A DNA stretch of 64,000 nucleotides from Plantago ovata (lineage: Eukaryota > Streptophyta > Magnoliopsida > Lamiales > Plantaginaceae): NCBI GenBank assembly GCA_028274465.1, contig CM051457.1:34274160-34338159 (forward strand), given 5' to 3'. Below the pieces are notes generated by a model. It saw only the letters and a program-made list of their open reading frames with translations, searched no databases and was not told the DNA's origin. The translations under genes and the position numbers were made by a program. Below are positions 37,069-49,341 of the stretch, one piece after another (the first letter of the stretch is position 1; each line of letters starts with the position of its first letter).

Positions 37069-40000
37069 TATTGGAGCATTCTTGAGATATTTGACTACTC
37101 TGAGAGAAGCACTCATATGCTTCCTGGTTGGTTTATCAAGAAACTGACTCAAAATCCCAACAACATATGAAATGTCAGGTCTAGTGATGTTGAGATATAT
37201 CAACTTCCCAACAAGTTTCCTATACAAGCTGGAATCATGAAGTAACTCATCCTCCTTAGTCATGACTGTAATACCATGGATCTCACAATTCTGTAATTGA
37301 CAATTATGACTTTCACCATCTTCTACTACTGTCTGAGACATTCTCAACTTTAATTGAGTTCCATGGGTGAAACAACTGGCTTACAATCTATAAGACCAGT
37401 TTCAGACAACAGATCTAGTATGTACTTTCTCTGACAAACATACATACCTTTATCTGTTCTGCTAATGTCAAGACCTAGAAAATATTTCACTGCACCAAGG
37501 TCTCTAATTTTGAAATTTGAATGCAAATGCTTCTTAACATGTTCCACTTCTTTACTAGAAGAGCCTGTGATGATTATATCATCAACATAGACAAGTAATG
37601 CAATAAAATCATCACCATGCTTTCTGTTAAAAAGAGAGTAGTCCGCAACAGACTGAATGATGCTAAAGAGACAAGAACTTCAGTGAATTTTGCATTCCAT
37701 TGCATGGAAGCTTGTTTCAAACCATAAAGTGACTTGTGAAGTTGCAAAACTGGTTTAGACTTAGAATGAAGAGCTTTAGTGGCTATCTCCCCCTGAAACA
37801 AGTAACCAGGTGGAGGTTCCATATATCTCTTCATCCAAATCACCATTGAGAAAGGCATTAGCAACATCCATTTGCTCACATGACCAATTATTTAAAGCAA
37901 CTATAGCTAAGAAAGTTCTCACAGTGGTGAGCTTAGCAATTGGACTAATAGTCTCTGTGTAGTCAAGCCCATATTTTTGTAAGTAACCTTTGGCCACTAG
38001 TCTGGCCTTGTACTTATCTATAGACCCATATGACTTGAGTTTAGTCTTATAAACATATTTACAACCTAGGGGATAATGACCAGAAGGCAAAATAGCCTCA
38101 GACCAAGTCCCATTGTGATGTAAAGCATCAAGCTCAGACTTCATAGCTGCTTGCCAATGAGAATGAGGAGCAGCCTCATGATAGGACTTGGGATCTTGAT
38201 GAATCATTACATTCAAAGCAAATATTCCATCAGGGTCAGGTAAATGACTGTAATTCACAAATTTAGAAATAGGATACCTAGTGTCAGGTAATTACACAGT
38301 GATATTATTCAACAAATTGCAATAATAATCACTCATTCTGACATTAGGTTGTCTCTCTCTTTGTGACTTTCTGAGAGGAGCAGGTGACACAGAAACAACT
38401 TGTTCTGAGGCCAACCTTTGTGACCTCCTGAGAGGAGCAGGTAACACAGGCTCTGAGGCCAATAAAGGTCCTGAAGAAACATCATCAAGACGTAAAGAAC
38501 CTGGAGATACAGTGGTAAAGAAGGAGAATGCTCAGCAGAATCAGAGATGTTAATATCTCTAGTTCTGACTGGAGAAGAATCTTCTTCATTGAAACCCACT
38601 GAAATATGATCAGGAACATGACTGATACCTTGATCATTTGATGAAAGTGTCTTTTCAGAAGGAGAAGACAATGAAATTGGTGAAATTTGGGTATCTTGAA
38701 CAGGAGAGTCAGTATGTTTAAATTTTCCAGACACATGAGGTAGATAATCACTACTCAGTTTGATCAATTCATCATAGGACAATGAAGGTGCAAATTCAGA
38801 ATGTGTAACTTCATGATTATGAGAAGATTTAGAAAAAGGAAACACATGTTCAAGAAAGTACACATCCCTTGATATCAAAACTTTATGAGTAGTAAGATTG
38901 TATAACCTATACCCCTTAGTGTGTGGAGGATATCCAATGAAAACACATCCTTCACTACGAGGAGTAAGCTTTGTCCTGTGAACTTTGTGATCATAGCTAT
39001 AAAGAAGACAACCAAAAGTTTTAAGATCACCATACACATACAGGTGCTTTATTGTAAAACAACTCATAAGGACTCAAATTGTTCAAATTGGGAGTAGGAA
39101 TTATGTTTATTAAGAAAGCAGCTGTGAGTACAACATCCCCCCAAAACTTCAAAGGAACATGAGATTAAAACATGATAGCCCTAGCTACATTCAACAACTG
39201 TTGGTGCTTGCGCTCCACTACACCATTCTGTTGTGGAGTATATACACAACTTTTCTGGTGAATGATACCTAAAGGCTTCAGGACATCATCAAGATTGAAT
39301 TCAGTTCCATTATCAGTTCTTATCATTTTGATACACACATCATACTGCGTTTTGACTAACTGACTAAAATCTTTGATAATGTTCTTGACTTCAGACTTGT
39401 AACTAAACAAATGAATCCAAACATATCGACTGTAATCATCAACAATAATCAAAAAGTAGTATTTTCCATTCAAAGAACTCTGGGAATAGGGACCCCATAC
39501 ATCAAAGTGAACCAAATGAAATACAGAACTGGAATTAGTACTACTGTCTGGAAAAGAAAACCTTCTCATTTTCGCTTCTAAGCAAGTAGTACAATCATCA
39601 ACAGCAGAAACTTGAATTACAGGAGATTTAATAAGTTTCATTCTTTGCAAAGAGGGGTGCCCTAGTCTATTGTGCCACAAACTTGCACTACTGCCAAGAG
39701 ACTTGATAACATTAGAAGAACCACTCTTATTGAAAGTTGTAAAAGAGCACACAGTGGGAATATGCATGACAAACAAGGATTTGAATCTCTTAGAGAGACC
39801 AATCCTTATCCCTGAAGAAACTTCCTGTATATAACATTTATCATGAGTAAAGACAAAATTATAATGACCTTGATCAGTAATTTTTCTCACAGACAAAAAA
39901 TTCACTTGGAAAGTAGGTACTAAAAGCACATCTTCAAGAGTCAAATTACTTGTCAGTTTAATGCTTCCAGTTTGAGTAACATGTACTCTAGATCTATCAG

Positions 40001-41991
40001 GTAGCTGAGCATAAGTATTGACATGTGAAATGCTAGAAGTAAACAAAGAAGAATCATAAACCACATGATTGTGGCTCCTGTGTCTATGACAAAATGACCT
40101 TTAAAACTAGTTATAATGCTTTGATTTTGCAAACTAGTAGAAAAGACAACAGTTGTACCTGCCATCCTATTGTGGTACCATCAGAATCATCCTCATAAGG
40201 AATGATCGCAATGTGATCACCAACTTGACCTCCTCCAGAACTAATAGGTTGAGACCTCTCAATAACACCCATCATATCAGTGAGGCTAGACATCTTTTGT
40301 CTCATCTGAGAGAGCTGCTGCTGGATGCTATTACCTCCATTAAGTTGACTCTGAGAAGAGGTTGCCACCACCTGAGTATCAACTTGATTGGCATAGTGAG
40401 GCTGCAGCTGCCTGGTACTGATTCTGACTTTGATACTGACCCTGACCTTGATTCTGATCTTTCTGAAATGCCCCTTTCTTGGTAGACTTGTAACCTGGGG
40501 GATATCCTATGAGTTGAAAGCATTTGTCCTTAATGTGACCATCCTTTTTGCAGTAATCACAGTAAGGTCTGCCTGAGTAGCCCTTCCTTTTAGCATTAAC
40601 ATCATAAGTAGCAGAATCTCATGCTTGAGCTGTGTTATGCCTTGCAGCTCTCTAGATCTCATCTTGTGCAACCATTCTAAAGGCCTTGTCCACATTTGGA
40701 ACTGGAACTTTGTTGAACACTTGACCTCAAATGCTACTGAATTTTGGATTGAGCCCCATTAGAAACTGCAACATTCTATCTTCTGCAATGTTGCAACCAA
40801 CACAGTCAATAGTTCTCACACCTTTGACACAGATACACTAAGGAGCAGGCCTGAACATCCTCAATTCCTCCCATCTACCCTGCAACTGAGTATAGTATTG
40901 CTTAATTGTCATAGCACCTTGTGACATGGTAGCTATACTAAGCTGCATATCATAGATTCTGAGCAAATCTGGATGTGAATGCATATCAAAGACCTTATCC
41001 CAAACATCCTTTGCTATATCATAGAACAGGACAATAGCCTTGATGTCTTCTGAGAGTGAATGCAGCAGCCATGGTAGAACATCATTGTTACATCTCACCC
41101 AGGGCATATATATACATAGGATCATCTAACTTAGGCATCTCAATATCACCATTGATGAACCCTAGCGCTTATTTTTTAAGGCTAAATTCCTCAGAAATTC
41201 CTTTCTCCAGGTGACAAAGTTTGTACCATTCAACAACACCTTTGTAGCACCGGAAGTTAAAGTCTCTGCAGGCGTAAGATAGTAGACATAGTTTGGATCT
41301 GAAGCATCTAGCTCTACTGCTTGTTTTGAGACTTAGAACCAACAGATTTCACAATTTTCCCATCTGAATCCTTCGGATTAACCAACAGCTTGCCAATATC
41401 CTCAACATCCTCTACCTTACCATCCTCCATTTTCAATCAAACAGTTCAGAGATACTAGACTAGATCAATGAAAAACAGAAACACTAACAATTCACCAACA
41501 CACCAGCAAATTGCCAACACACTTTCAAATCAATCCACCAAAACACCAAATCACTCAAATCGAACCACACTAGTAACACTACCAGCTCAGAAATGACAAT
41601 AGAACTTCCAGATACGCACAAAACAACAGTTAATCGGAGAAATAACTAACCTAGCTTGACAAATCGCACGATTAGGAGCCAAAACTGAAGCTGTGAATGA
41701 ATAAACGATGAATCTCTATTGAATAGTAATCAAAAGCGTTCAACCTGAAGCTCGTGATACCATATCAGAGAAGTCGCAGACACCATTGACGAGAAGAGAT
41801 TTGAGCTTGAGAGTAGTCGTTTTAGTGAGAGAAAGTGTAAATTAATGTGTGTGTTTATTGATGAATAAAAGTGATGATAATATCTGAGTTACATACACAC
41901 AGACTAACTACTTATACAAAGCGGGAAGAAGAAAACGTAAAAGGAATAGAAAAACGCGTCTAACATAAATTACAACTTCTATAGTAATACA
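37069..41991 (-). mobile_element. Copia-3: broken Ty1/copia retrotransposon
   Basis: Read right to left: a probable LTR (41763-41991), a primer-binding site complementary to initiator Met tRNA (complement of GCTCGTGATACCA at 41750-41762), gag starting near 41430, a protease-integrase region (about 39165-40165), and reverse transcriptase (about 37350-38258) running toward RNase H near 37066. The element has about half a dozen breaks and lacks its 3' end and second LTR in this window, where it abuts the CACTA end. It is a fossil. Confidence 0.85.
41763..41991 (-). repeat. Probable 5' LTR of Copia-3
   Basis: About 229 bp between the primer-binding site and the sequence TAATACA at 41991; on the minus strand it would begin TGTATTAC. 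The outer boundary rests on the TG...CA rule and the short length, since no second LTR is available for comparison. Confidence 0.5.
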
Positions 41992-42027
41992 ATGGTGCGC
42001 GCTCTATGTCCAGACGAACTGAGTTTC

Positions 42028-42201
42028 CTAATCCGGCTCCAGACTTTTGCATTTGTTATTCTGCTCTTGCACCATGACATGTTCTTCCTTTGTCTTCTCT
42101 GTCCCTTTATGATCTTGATATCTTATGAGTCTACCTTTAATCGCAAAGCTGATTCTCGGGGATCCAGTGTACTTGTACTTAGCCGTTTCACGAGAGGCCA
42201 T
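42028..42201 (-). pseudogene. Orphan coding fragment of unknown origin beside the Copia-3 LTR
   Basis: A minus-strand frame begins MASRETAKYKYTGSPR and runs 57 codons. A GT dinucleotide after the codons for SFAIK could be a splice donor, and the upstream 200 bases (42202-42400) resemble a plant 5' leader. The Copia-3 LTR edge lies only about 37 bases past the stop. This could be a first exon cut off from its gene by the retrotransposon, or a chance frame. I do not recognise the protein. Confidence 0.2.
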
Positions 42202-42420
42202 CTCTTCGGTACTTGTTAGGATTTTCAAAACGAGCAGCTCCCGGTTTATTACTTAAGCCGAGTCCTCTCGATCTCAGAGCGCAACTACAAAGAGATCGAG
42301 AAATACATACTTTGTTTGATCACATGCGCGAGGCGTCTTAAGCCGTATTTCCAATCACATCCGATCTGGAAAAAGGAACAGAGGAGGGTATGTAGGTAAT
42401 TTTACCCAGCAACTACAATT

Positions 42421-43010
42421 TTTATTTTTTTTTGAAATCAAACTGATTCATAAATAAAACTACTTAAACGTTACAAACACTGTTCCTAATACTTCTACTA
42501 AAAGTCTTATTATCCTGATCTATTACATTTTTAATCCACCGTGGGCAACAGTCCCACACAAATAAAAGCATCGATTCGCATCTTCATTTCCAAGTCTTTG
42601 TGGATCACCAAAAGTTAGCTTGCTTGCTTCTTTTGCGATTGTGTCAGCTACTTGGTTGCATTCTCTATAAACAAATTAGATCTTGACTTCTTCCATTTCT
42701 TCCATTCTTTTGACCGCTTCCTTCAGCAAAATTTGTTGGATTGGTGTTGCTATCTCTGGACTGCATAAACAGTTTATGAGAACTTTTGAATCTGTTTGTA
42801 TAATCACCTTTTTTAGGCCTAAATTTGTGCACATATTTATGCCAATCTTTAGGCCATAAAATTCCGTAGTGTTGTGATCAGTTCTTCCCACGAACATTGC
42901 AGCAGCGTTAACAAATTTTCCATTCTCATCTCTTATGATGCATCCAGCTCCTGCTTGTCCAGGTTCTTGTAAGACAGAACCATCTATATTAACACAATTA
43001 CAATTACATT
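42421..43010 (-). mobile_element. 5'-truncated LINE tail with RNase H domain
   Basis: Minus-strand sequence encodes an RNase H of the plant LINE type: IDGSVLQEPGQAGAGCIIRD, then NTTEFYGL, IQTDSKVL and a later segment with QVADTIAKEASKL, placing the usual D, E, D and D residues. It is followed by a poly(A) tail (the T-rich run at 42421-42434 on the plus strand), as expected for an L1-type insertion. An in-frame TAA lies just after VKI (about 42676), so it is a pseudogene. A stand-alone host RNase H-like gene is less likely given the poly(A) tail. Confidence 0.7.
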
Positions 43011-43964
43011 AATGTCATCGGGCCGCTTTTTTAATAGAAATGAAAACCACTAGCCTTTTTGTGGTTGCCCTTAAAATATTGAAACGAGGCTTGTGGCTGT
43101 AATTTTCTCTCGATTTTTCCAACGAACCTTTGAGCCGATTGAGCTGGTTCAACTGGACTGGACTTATTGGTGAGGTTGCCCTCTTAGCCTGACTGACTTG
43201 CACGGTCCAATATTGAAGCTTAGCCTTCAACCACCATAGCTATAAGCTATATAGTGTAAGATGATCGTGAAGTGGATGGGGGGCCTTGTAGTACCGGACC
43301 CTACAACAACAGCATCACCGTCACCATCATCATGATGATTCTGGATGATATTTTCAGTCGACAGTGATAAATTGAAAGCTCACTGTCTCCGACCTCATCA
43401 TATACTTTCCGCTAATCTATCGGCTATCATCATCCGTTTCTCGTTTGCGGTAGTTGCGCAATATCAACACAATTTATTTATTATATTATAAATCTAGCTA
43501 ATTAATTAATTAATTTTCATTCCATTAGTAATTAATATATTAATTAATTAATCAAGTTGGTTTAATTTAAACTCTCCATCAAATTTCAAGGTCGCAAGTC
43601 ATAGTTAATGGGAGTCGCTGTGGGTGCCCACCTAACCAACACTTTACCTTAATCATATGTATTTTTCCTTGTTCATTTTCTCTGTTTTCAAATTAAATTT
43701 TCAATTTCTTCTAATTTTTGGTAGCTGGTTCCCATCTTCTTGATTCATTTCACCTCATTTCTTGTTACCAACAAATCTCTTTTCTGCTCTCTCTACCTTA
43801 CATCATCATTATATCTTCCATGCACATACATTTTTCTCTCTACTTATTATATTTTTCAAATCCAACATTATATACAAGATCATCATCATCATGTCTTGGT
43901 TCTTGCTAGCTAATATTACTTTAATAACAATACAATTATAAGCTGCTAGCTAGCTAGCTAGTTA
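43011..43964 (+). promoter_or_regulatory. Upstream region of the NST1-type NAC gene
   Basis: No gene is supported here. A weak antisense frame at 43015-43230 has no known family. From 43430 the sequence becomes AT-rich and promoter-like. A possible TATA box (TATATAC at about 43869) lies about 95 bases before the ATG, and a short AGCT repeat (AGCTAGCTAGCTAGCTAG) sits just upstream of the ATG in the presumed 5' UTR. Confidence 0.35.
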
Positions 43965-45355
43965 ATGTCTGAGTGCAACATGAGCATATCTGTGAATGGG
44001 CAGTCTCAAGTTCCTCCAGGCTTCAGATTTCATCCTACTGAAGAAGAACTTTTGCAGTACTACCTAAGGAAGAAGGTTGCCTTTGAAAAAATTGATTTGG
44101 ATGTTATCCAAGATGTGGATCTTAACAAACTTGAGCCATGGGATATACAAGGTCAGTCATCATTAATTTTCATTCATTCATTTCTACTCACATTTTATTC
44201 TAAAATTGGTATTGATTTTAATAGTCGTCGTATATGATTACGAACTTGCAGAAAAGTGTAAAATCGGATCAACTCCACAGAACGACTGGTACTTTTTCAG
44301 CCACAAGGACAAAAAGTATCCTACTGGTACTCGAACCAACCGTGCCACAGCTGCTGGATTCTGGAAGGCCACCGGCCGTGACAAGGTCATCTACAGTAAC
44401 GGTAAACGAATCGGGATGAGAAAGACTCTTGTTTTCTACAAGGGTCGTGCCCCTCATGGCCAGAAGTCGGACTGGATCATGCACGAATATAGACTTGACG
44501 ATAACACTACATCGAGCAACACAACTATTCTTAATGTAAGAGAAACAATCACATTCTAACCTTCATTATTAAAAATCTGAGCTTTCGTTCAGTTTCTGAC
44601 TTATGTTTCAAATTAGTGCAATTTGTAAAAACATCAAGTGTTAGGCAGATTCCTCTAATTTACACTGGTTTATTGTAACCGGATCTTTCCAGGTTTGTAA
44701 TGCTATAAATGGTTCCGAGGGAGCTCAAGAAGAAGGATGGGTGGTATGTAGAGTATTCAAGAAGAAAAGCCACTGTCCTAAAACTTTAGGGTGTCCAATT
44801 ATCAGCGGGACACCATCTCCGATAAGTTCTCCTTGCGAAGAAGGAACACTGGAGCATATACTCCAATATATCGGAAGTACACCGCCTTTAAGCAGAATCA
44901 ACAACAACATGTGCATCTCCGATGAAGACGACAGCAGGTGCTTCTTAAAGCTTCCTACCTTACAAGACAGCCCCCCAAACTCGTCATCCGGTACCTATAA
45001 CCAACCCCTCATTCATCAGGAGTCGATTTATCAGTCGGAGATGGGGAGAAACAGTATCCAAGACTGGTCGTCCCTCGACAGGCTCGTGGCACTGCATCTC
45101 AACGGACAAAACGACACAACAAAACAGCAGCTTTCGGGTTTCTATCAAGGTGATATTAACACAAGCAGCATTTCTTGCCCTGTGGATGTAGATGTTCATG
45201 ATCATCTTCAAGGTGGTGATCATAATGATCCATTGCTGCAATTACAGCAGCAACATAGGCAAGTGTCTTCGCCGTACCCGAATGACTGTGATCTGTTGAG
45301 TTTTACAGAATCTATGAGTGATCAGTTCTGTCACTTGCCAAACGTTCCAGTTTAA
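43965..45355 (+). CDS. NST1: NST1/NST3-type NAC transcription factor, 3 exons
   Basis: Exons 43965-44151, 44252-44535 and 44693-45355, GT-AG introns, total 377 codons plus stop. The two introns fall at the positions usual for NAC genes. The NAC DNA-binding domain spans about residues 16-182: [19 protein letters not shown], the WKATGRDK core, [16 protein letters not shown], and [11 protein letters not shown] at its end. The N-terminus [15 protein letters not shown] is the hallmark of the NST1/NST2/NST3 (SND1) group, and the C-terminal half has an LP-box-like LPTLQDSP and [15 protein letters not shown] (about 281-295), both shared with that group. These nuclear proteins are master switches of secondary cell wall formation in fibres and endothecium, acting on MYB46/MYB83 and wall-polymer genes. 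NST1 versus NST3 cannot be settled: the first residues and FCHLPNVPV end look NST1-like, while SFTES resembles NST3. The gene looks intact. A second in-frame ATG at codon 6 could also serve as start. Confidence 0.95.
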
Positions 45356-45614
45356 AGAAGGACAACAACATTGTTGGAGAATTGAGATTCATAATGGTAC
45401 TACTACTTATTATGTCTCATCATCAGGTGGTCTAAACAGTAATACTTTGGAAGAAATTTTATAAGTGATGTACATAACAATTATTACTGGATGTGAAGTG
45501 TTTATTATATAAAGACTTGATTGCAGCACGCATTATCTTCATTAATGATTACTGCTAGTGCTAACTAACGTATTAACTAGCAATTAATCTGAATTCTGCA
45601 CACCAACAAATCTC
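45356..45614 (+). other. 3' UTR region of the NAC gene
   Basis: AT-rich sequence after the stop codon with several AATAAA-like variants (for example TTATATAAAG near 45505). No other feature is seen before the TIR element. Confidence 0.4.
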
Positions 45615-46290
45615 GGATAAATTACAGTTTTAGTCCCTTGCGGTCCTACGGGATTACATACGGTACTCCAAAATTGCTATACGGCCGTTTGCCGTTAAAA
45701 AATAAAAAATAAATAAAAGTTTGATATATATCAGCGATTTTGGTGCTTTAATCCGACGTGACATGGCACTGAATTGAGTACTAGTCCAGGTGGATGGTCT
45801 GGTGAACCTAGAACGAAAGCAGAAGATACGAATCGATCTGGGAGCGTGAATGGTTTAGGGGTGCAATTTCCCTCCAAAATTGAATTTGACCCCTTTTATT
45901 ACAAACCCTAAACCCTAAGGAAAACATAATCTAACAACAAATTCTCTCAAATTGTGAAGCTCCGTTATGATCATATATAATAAAGCTCTATTTATATATG
46001 AGCTTCATCAGGCTATGCAAATAGAGCTTAATCAAAGCTCATTGTTGCTTCTTCTGTCTTTTGATGATCAGGGGTGGTGCGGAGATGACGTGGTGTGATA
46101 TGGCAGCCAAAATCGTGACTTGGCGGTGAATTTATGTTTATATATGGAGAATTGGACAATTTTGGGCATTTATATAGTGAATTATACGTTTCGGAGGATA
46201 TTAGCAGCTAGAGTTCGCCAAGAAAAGGACTACAACCAGTCAACCACGGAGTACTAATTAGACATAAAGGACTAAAATTGCAATTTATCA
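45615..46290. mobile_element. Non-autonomous TIR element downstream of the NAC gene
   Basis: Imperfect terminal inverted repeats of about 30 bp: GATAAATTACAGTTTTAGTC at the left and, as reverse complement at the right (about 46258-46288), GATAAATTGCAATTTTAGTC. The interior has no transposase. No clear target duplication was seen, so the superfamily (MULE or hAT) is left open. Confidence 0.55.
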
Positions 46291-47339
46291 AAAAATAATC
46301 TCTGCATGCAAAAATTGCTAGAACAAGTAGTGTAAATTTTAGAAAAATCAGGTCCTTTTGAGAAAAAAAGATCAAAATTCGTTCATGTACAAGTTTCAAC
46401 TTATAGGTAAGCATTCAATTTATCTATTTGTATTAGTTCATTAATACATCACTCGTAGGCTTGTTTCAACCTCTTTTAACATCAATCATAGGTTTATTTC
46501 AACCTCATTCTAAACATTGCATCTCACTCGACTATCCCTTGACCGGAACGTTTGCCTAAGACTCTAATGGACTTGTTTCAAGCTCTTTGTCCAGACCCAC
46601 TGAGGGAGGAGAATTTATAATATTGTTAGTGTGTGTGTATATATCAATTGTGGGATTTGATCCATGGATCTTTTAATTTCTTAAGGTGTTGATACTATGA
46701 ATTATGAAAAGAGTTCCATCTTATGCATTTAAAAGCTTGAACTTGTAGAATTGGCATATGCAAGATTTTGTTCAAAGAGGGCACAAACTATATTCACTTA
46801 TGGTTTGTTTAGTATTTTATCTCGTTTCGTTGTGATCCGCCAGTTAGAACTTAGATGCATGAATATTTCATGTTTGGGTGTAACGCCTATGAGTAAGATG
46901 TAAATCTAATTGTGGCTCAAAATGAAGCATATCACTTGAGCAATATGTTTAAACAAATTCAAATTAAGTTCAGGACATTTGACATGTTATGTCTATATAA
47001 ATAATTTCCTTTACGAGATATAAGATTTGAAAAATATCAAGTAGTCGTATTTGTACAAGGATACGGTCTTATTTCTAGAAAACTTAGAAATTTGCCAGTT
47101 GACTTTGGGCCTTGGGATTGCTTCTTATTGTGCTATATTTAAATGGGCTTCTTGTGATTAGTTGCCTTTGGGCCTTGGGATTGCTTCTTATTGTGCTATA
47201 TTTAAATGGACTTCTTGTGATTAGGTTTGACTTTTCTGGTCCGAATATCTTGATCTACATTTCAGATTTTTCAATACATCAATCATCTTAAGGAATCTCA
47301 TTTAGCCCAATGAATCTTATTTACATCTTCATTCCCCCC
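46291..47339. other. Intergenic AT-rich stretch
   Basis: No gene or recognisable element apart from the 63-bp tandem duplication near 47104. Open frames here are short and without family resemblance. Confidence 0.5.
47104..47229. repeat. Tandem duplication, two copies of 63 bp
   Basis: The unit starting TTTGGGCCTTGGGATTGCTT at 47104 is repeated at 47167 with very few differences, so the duplication is recent. Confidence 0.9.
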
Positions 47340-47930
47340 ATCAAAATTTAGTTACTCTTGAAAAAGCGTTCAGGAAGTATAAAACAACTCTTAACATAAG
47401 TATGAAAAGTTTGAATAACAGACTTGATAAGAGCATCTTTGTCGGCCTTAGAAATAAACTTATTCCCAAAACCTAGAAATTTTCCCTACACCCTCTCTCT
47501 CAACCAACCAAACACTTCTCTTCTAGATCTACCAAGGAAAGTAGGTAGGCCCAAATACTTTTCATATTTATCTACCACCCTGATGGTTAGACAACCCCTA
47601 GCGTCACTAACAATTTTCTACTAAATCTCATAGTAGACTTGTCCAAATTAATCACCTGGCTAGAAGCTAAACCAATAAAAAATACATTCAATTTCCAAGG
47701 CTGCCAGCTGAGGAGTGGCATGACATAAACAATGTATCATCAGCTCCGGGGAAACAACCACCCCACGTAAGACCCCCCCCCCCCCATTAGCATCGCGGAT
47801 CAAAAGCATTAAAAATTTCAGTGATAAAAAGATAAAAGATAATGTGAAAGAGGATTCCTGTTGAATCCCCATCTTGACAGAATAAGGTCAAACTATATTC
47901 CATTAAGAATAACATAACAGGAGATAGTAC
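47340..47930 (-). mobile_element. LINE reverse-transcriptase fragment
   Basis: The minus strand carries degraded L1-type reverse-transcriptase sequence: CHATPQLAALE, then KYLGLPTFLGRSRREVF and a segment resembling SKADKDALIKSVIQTF. Stops and frame changes occur throughout, and a C run at about 47768-47784 lies within it. Both ends of the element are missing. Confidence 0.7.
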
Positions 47931-48196
47931 ACACACTAAAGCATTAAAAAAATCAATAAAATAATCCTAACAGCCCAATCACTAAAACATGTTTTTTGTA
48001 AGAAAATATATACTCTATTATAATAACTCAGTTATATTTTTTAACACATATTTTCTGGAAAAAGAAAGAAGATAATGATAGGAAATTCGGGTTAGAACTT
48101 AATTAGACCACCAAAACTCCTATGACACCGGACTACAATTGTGATTCCTTTAAATTTAACCAAGGTTTAGGTACAAACTGACCCAAAATTTTTGAT
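47931..48196. other. AT-rich spacer before the Copia-2 LTR
   Basis: No gene is seen. The last five bases, TTGAT (48192-48196), would be the left target duplication of Copia-2, whose other end lies outside the window. Confidence 0.4.
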
Positions 48197-49341
48197 TGTT
48201 GGAGCCGATGGGCTTTTACTTGAACAAGAGTTTGAGACAAGAACAAGTAGGAACACAAAACCAAATGCAAGTATATATATCAATATATAACAAACAAAAG
48301 AACTTACAAAGTAGAGTTGATTCAATCACAAAGTCATTCCTTGCGCACTATAAGAATGCAACGAACCACGTACAGATTGCAACAACCGCTAGACTTTCAA
48401 CAACTCCTCAAAGGAGTAACAACAACAACAAATGGGGAGTAGAGTCGATAGTTGGACTATCTCTCCTTAAGACAAATACTTGGCCCCCTCGTGGTGCTTA
48501 CGAAATTTCGGCAATCTGTCTCCCAGGATAAAACTACTCTAAGACGACTAAGGAGCACCCCAATAGTCAAATCTAGCGAACTTACTTTGAGTATGATATA
48601 GTGCAAAGAGAAAGCAAATGAGAAGAGAAGTATCAAATGCCTTGGATATGTATTTGGGAATGAACCCCTCCCATATTTATACTTCTCAAAGGCTTCAATG
48701 AAGAGGTATGAAATCCCTTCAGAAGGTCACAATGAATGGTAGCAAACCATTCAACAAAATGCCAAAAGGTGGGAAAAACCCGCCAGACATGTCTGTTGGA
48801 TAGAATTGCCAAAAGTCAAAACCTTTCACAAGTGTTGTGATGGTCCAGTGGAATGGACTTGCACCTGTCAATGAACAGGTCTTAGGTTTGATTCCCAACA
48901 GGTGCAACTATTTTGTTTTTGACGTTTTTTCCACATTTTTCTTATTGGACACCATTGTGAAAGGTCATAAATTCACTAATTCAACTTGTATATTAATTTT
49001 CTCATCCACTTTGAGTAATTGATTACAATTAAACACAAATGAATAGCATTCCAACAATGCATTTTTCACAAATCTATGCAAACCTCATTTGCCTTTTGTC
49101 CATGAATTTTAGCACAGTGGTACCAACTGTATTTTAACGATCGACTTATTCATTCATGTATTGACCGATACACTATGTGCATTAATCACCTTTCACCCTA
49201 CGGGATTTTAGTGACTTAACGCTTTAGTGACATCCATTTCAACAAACGGATAATGGAAAGCTTGTTTCCAACACGTTGGGCCCATATGAACAATACATCA
49301 AATGAATTGAAAGCTCAATCATTTCACTAAAATTCCCAACA
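48197..49341 (-). repeat. Copia-2 3' LTR
   Basis: The 1145-bp LTR begins TGTTGGAGCC and ends TTCCCAACA (short inverted repeat TGTTGG/CCAACA). Next to it on the internal side is a purine-rich tract read on the minus strand (complement of ATCCCCACATG). A tRNA-like segment lies inside it. Confidence 0.75.
48835..48907 (+). repeat. tRNA-like (SINE-head-like) segment inside the Copia-2 LTR
   Basis: It contains an A-box-like TGGTCCAGTGG (48841-48851) and a B-box-like GGTTTGATTCC (48885-48895) 33 bases apart, within a sequence resembling a tRNA: GCACCTGT and ACAGGTGC are inverted complements. No cloverleaf with a clear anticodon arm could be drawn, so a functional tRNA is unlikely. It may be the head of a SINE or a tRNA-like part of the LTR itself. 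Confidence 0.5.

Noticed and set aside
43015-43230. 71-codon minus-strand frame upstream of the NAC gene
   Set aside because: No family resemblance; it does not continue the LINE RNase H frame convincingly.
48835-48907. Functional tRNA gene
   Set aside because: A and B boxes are present but no proper anticodon arm or 3' terminator context could be drawn.
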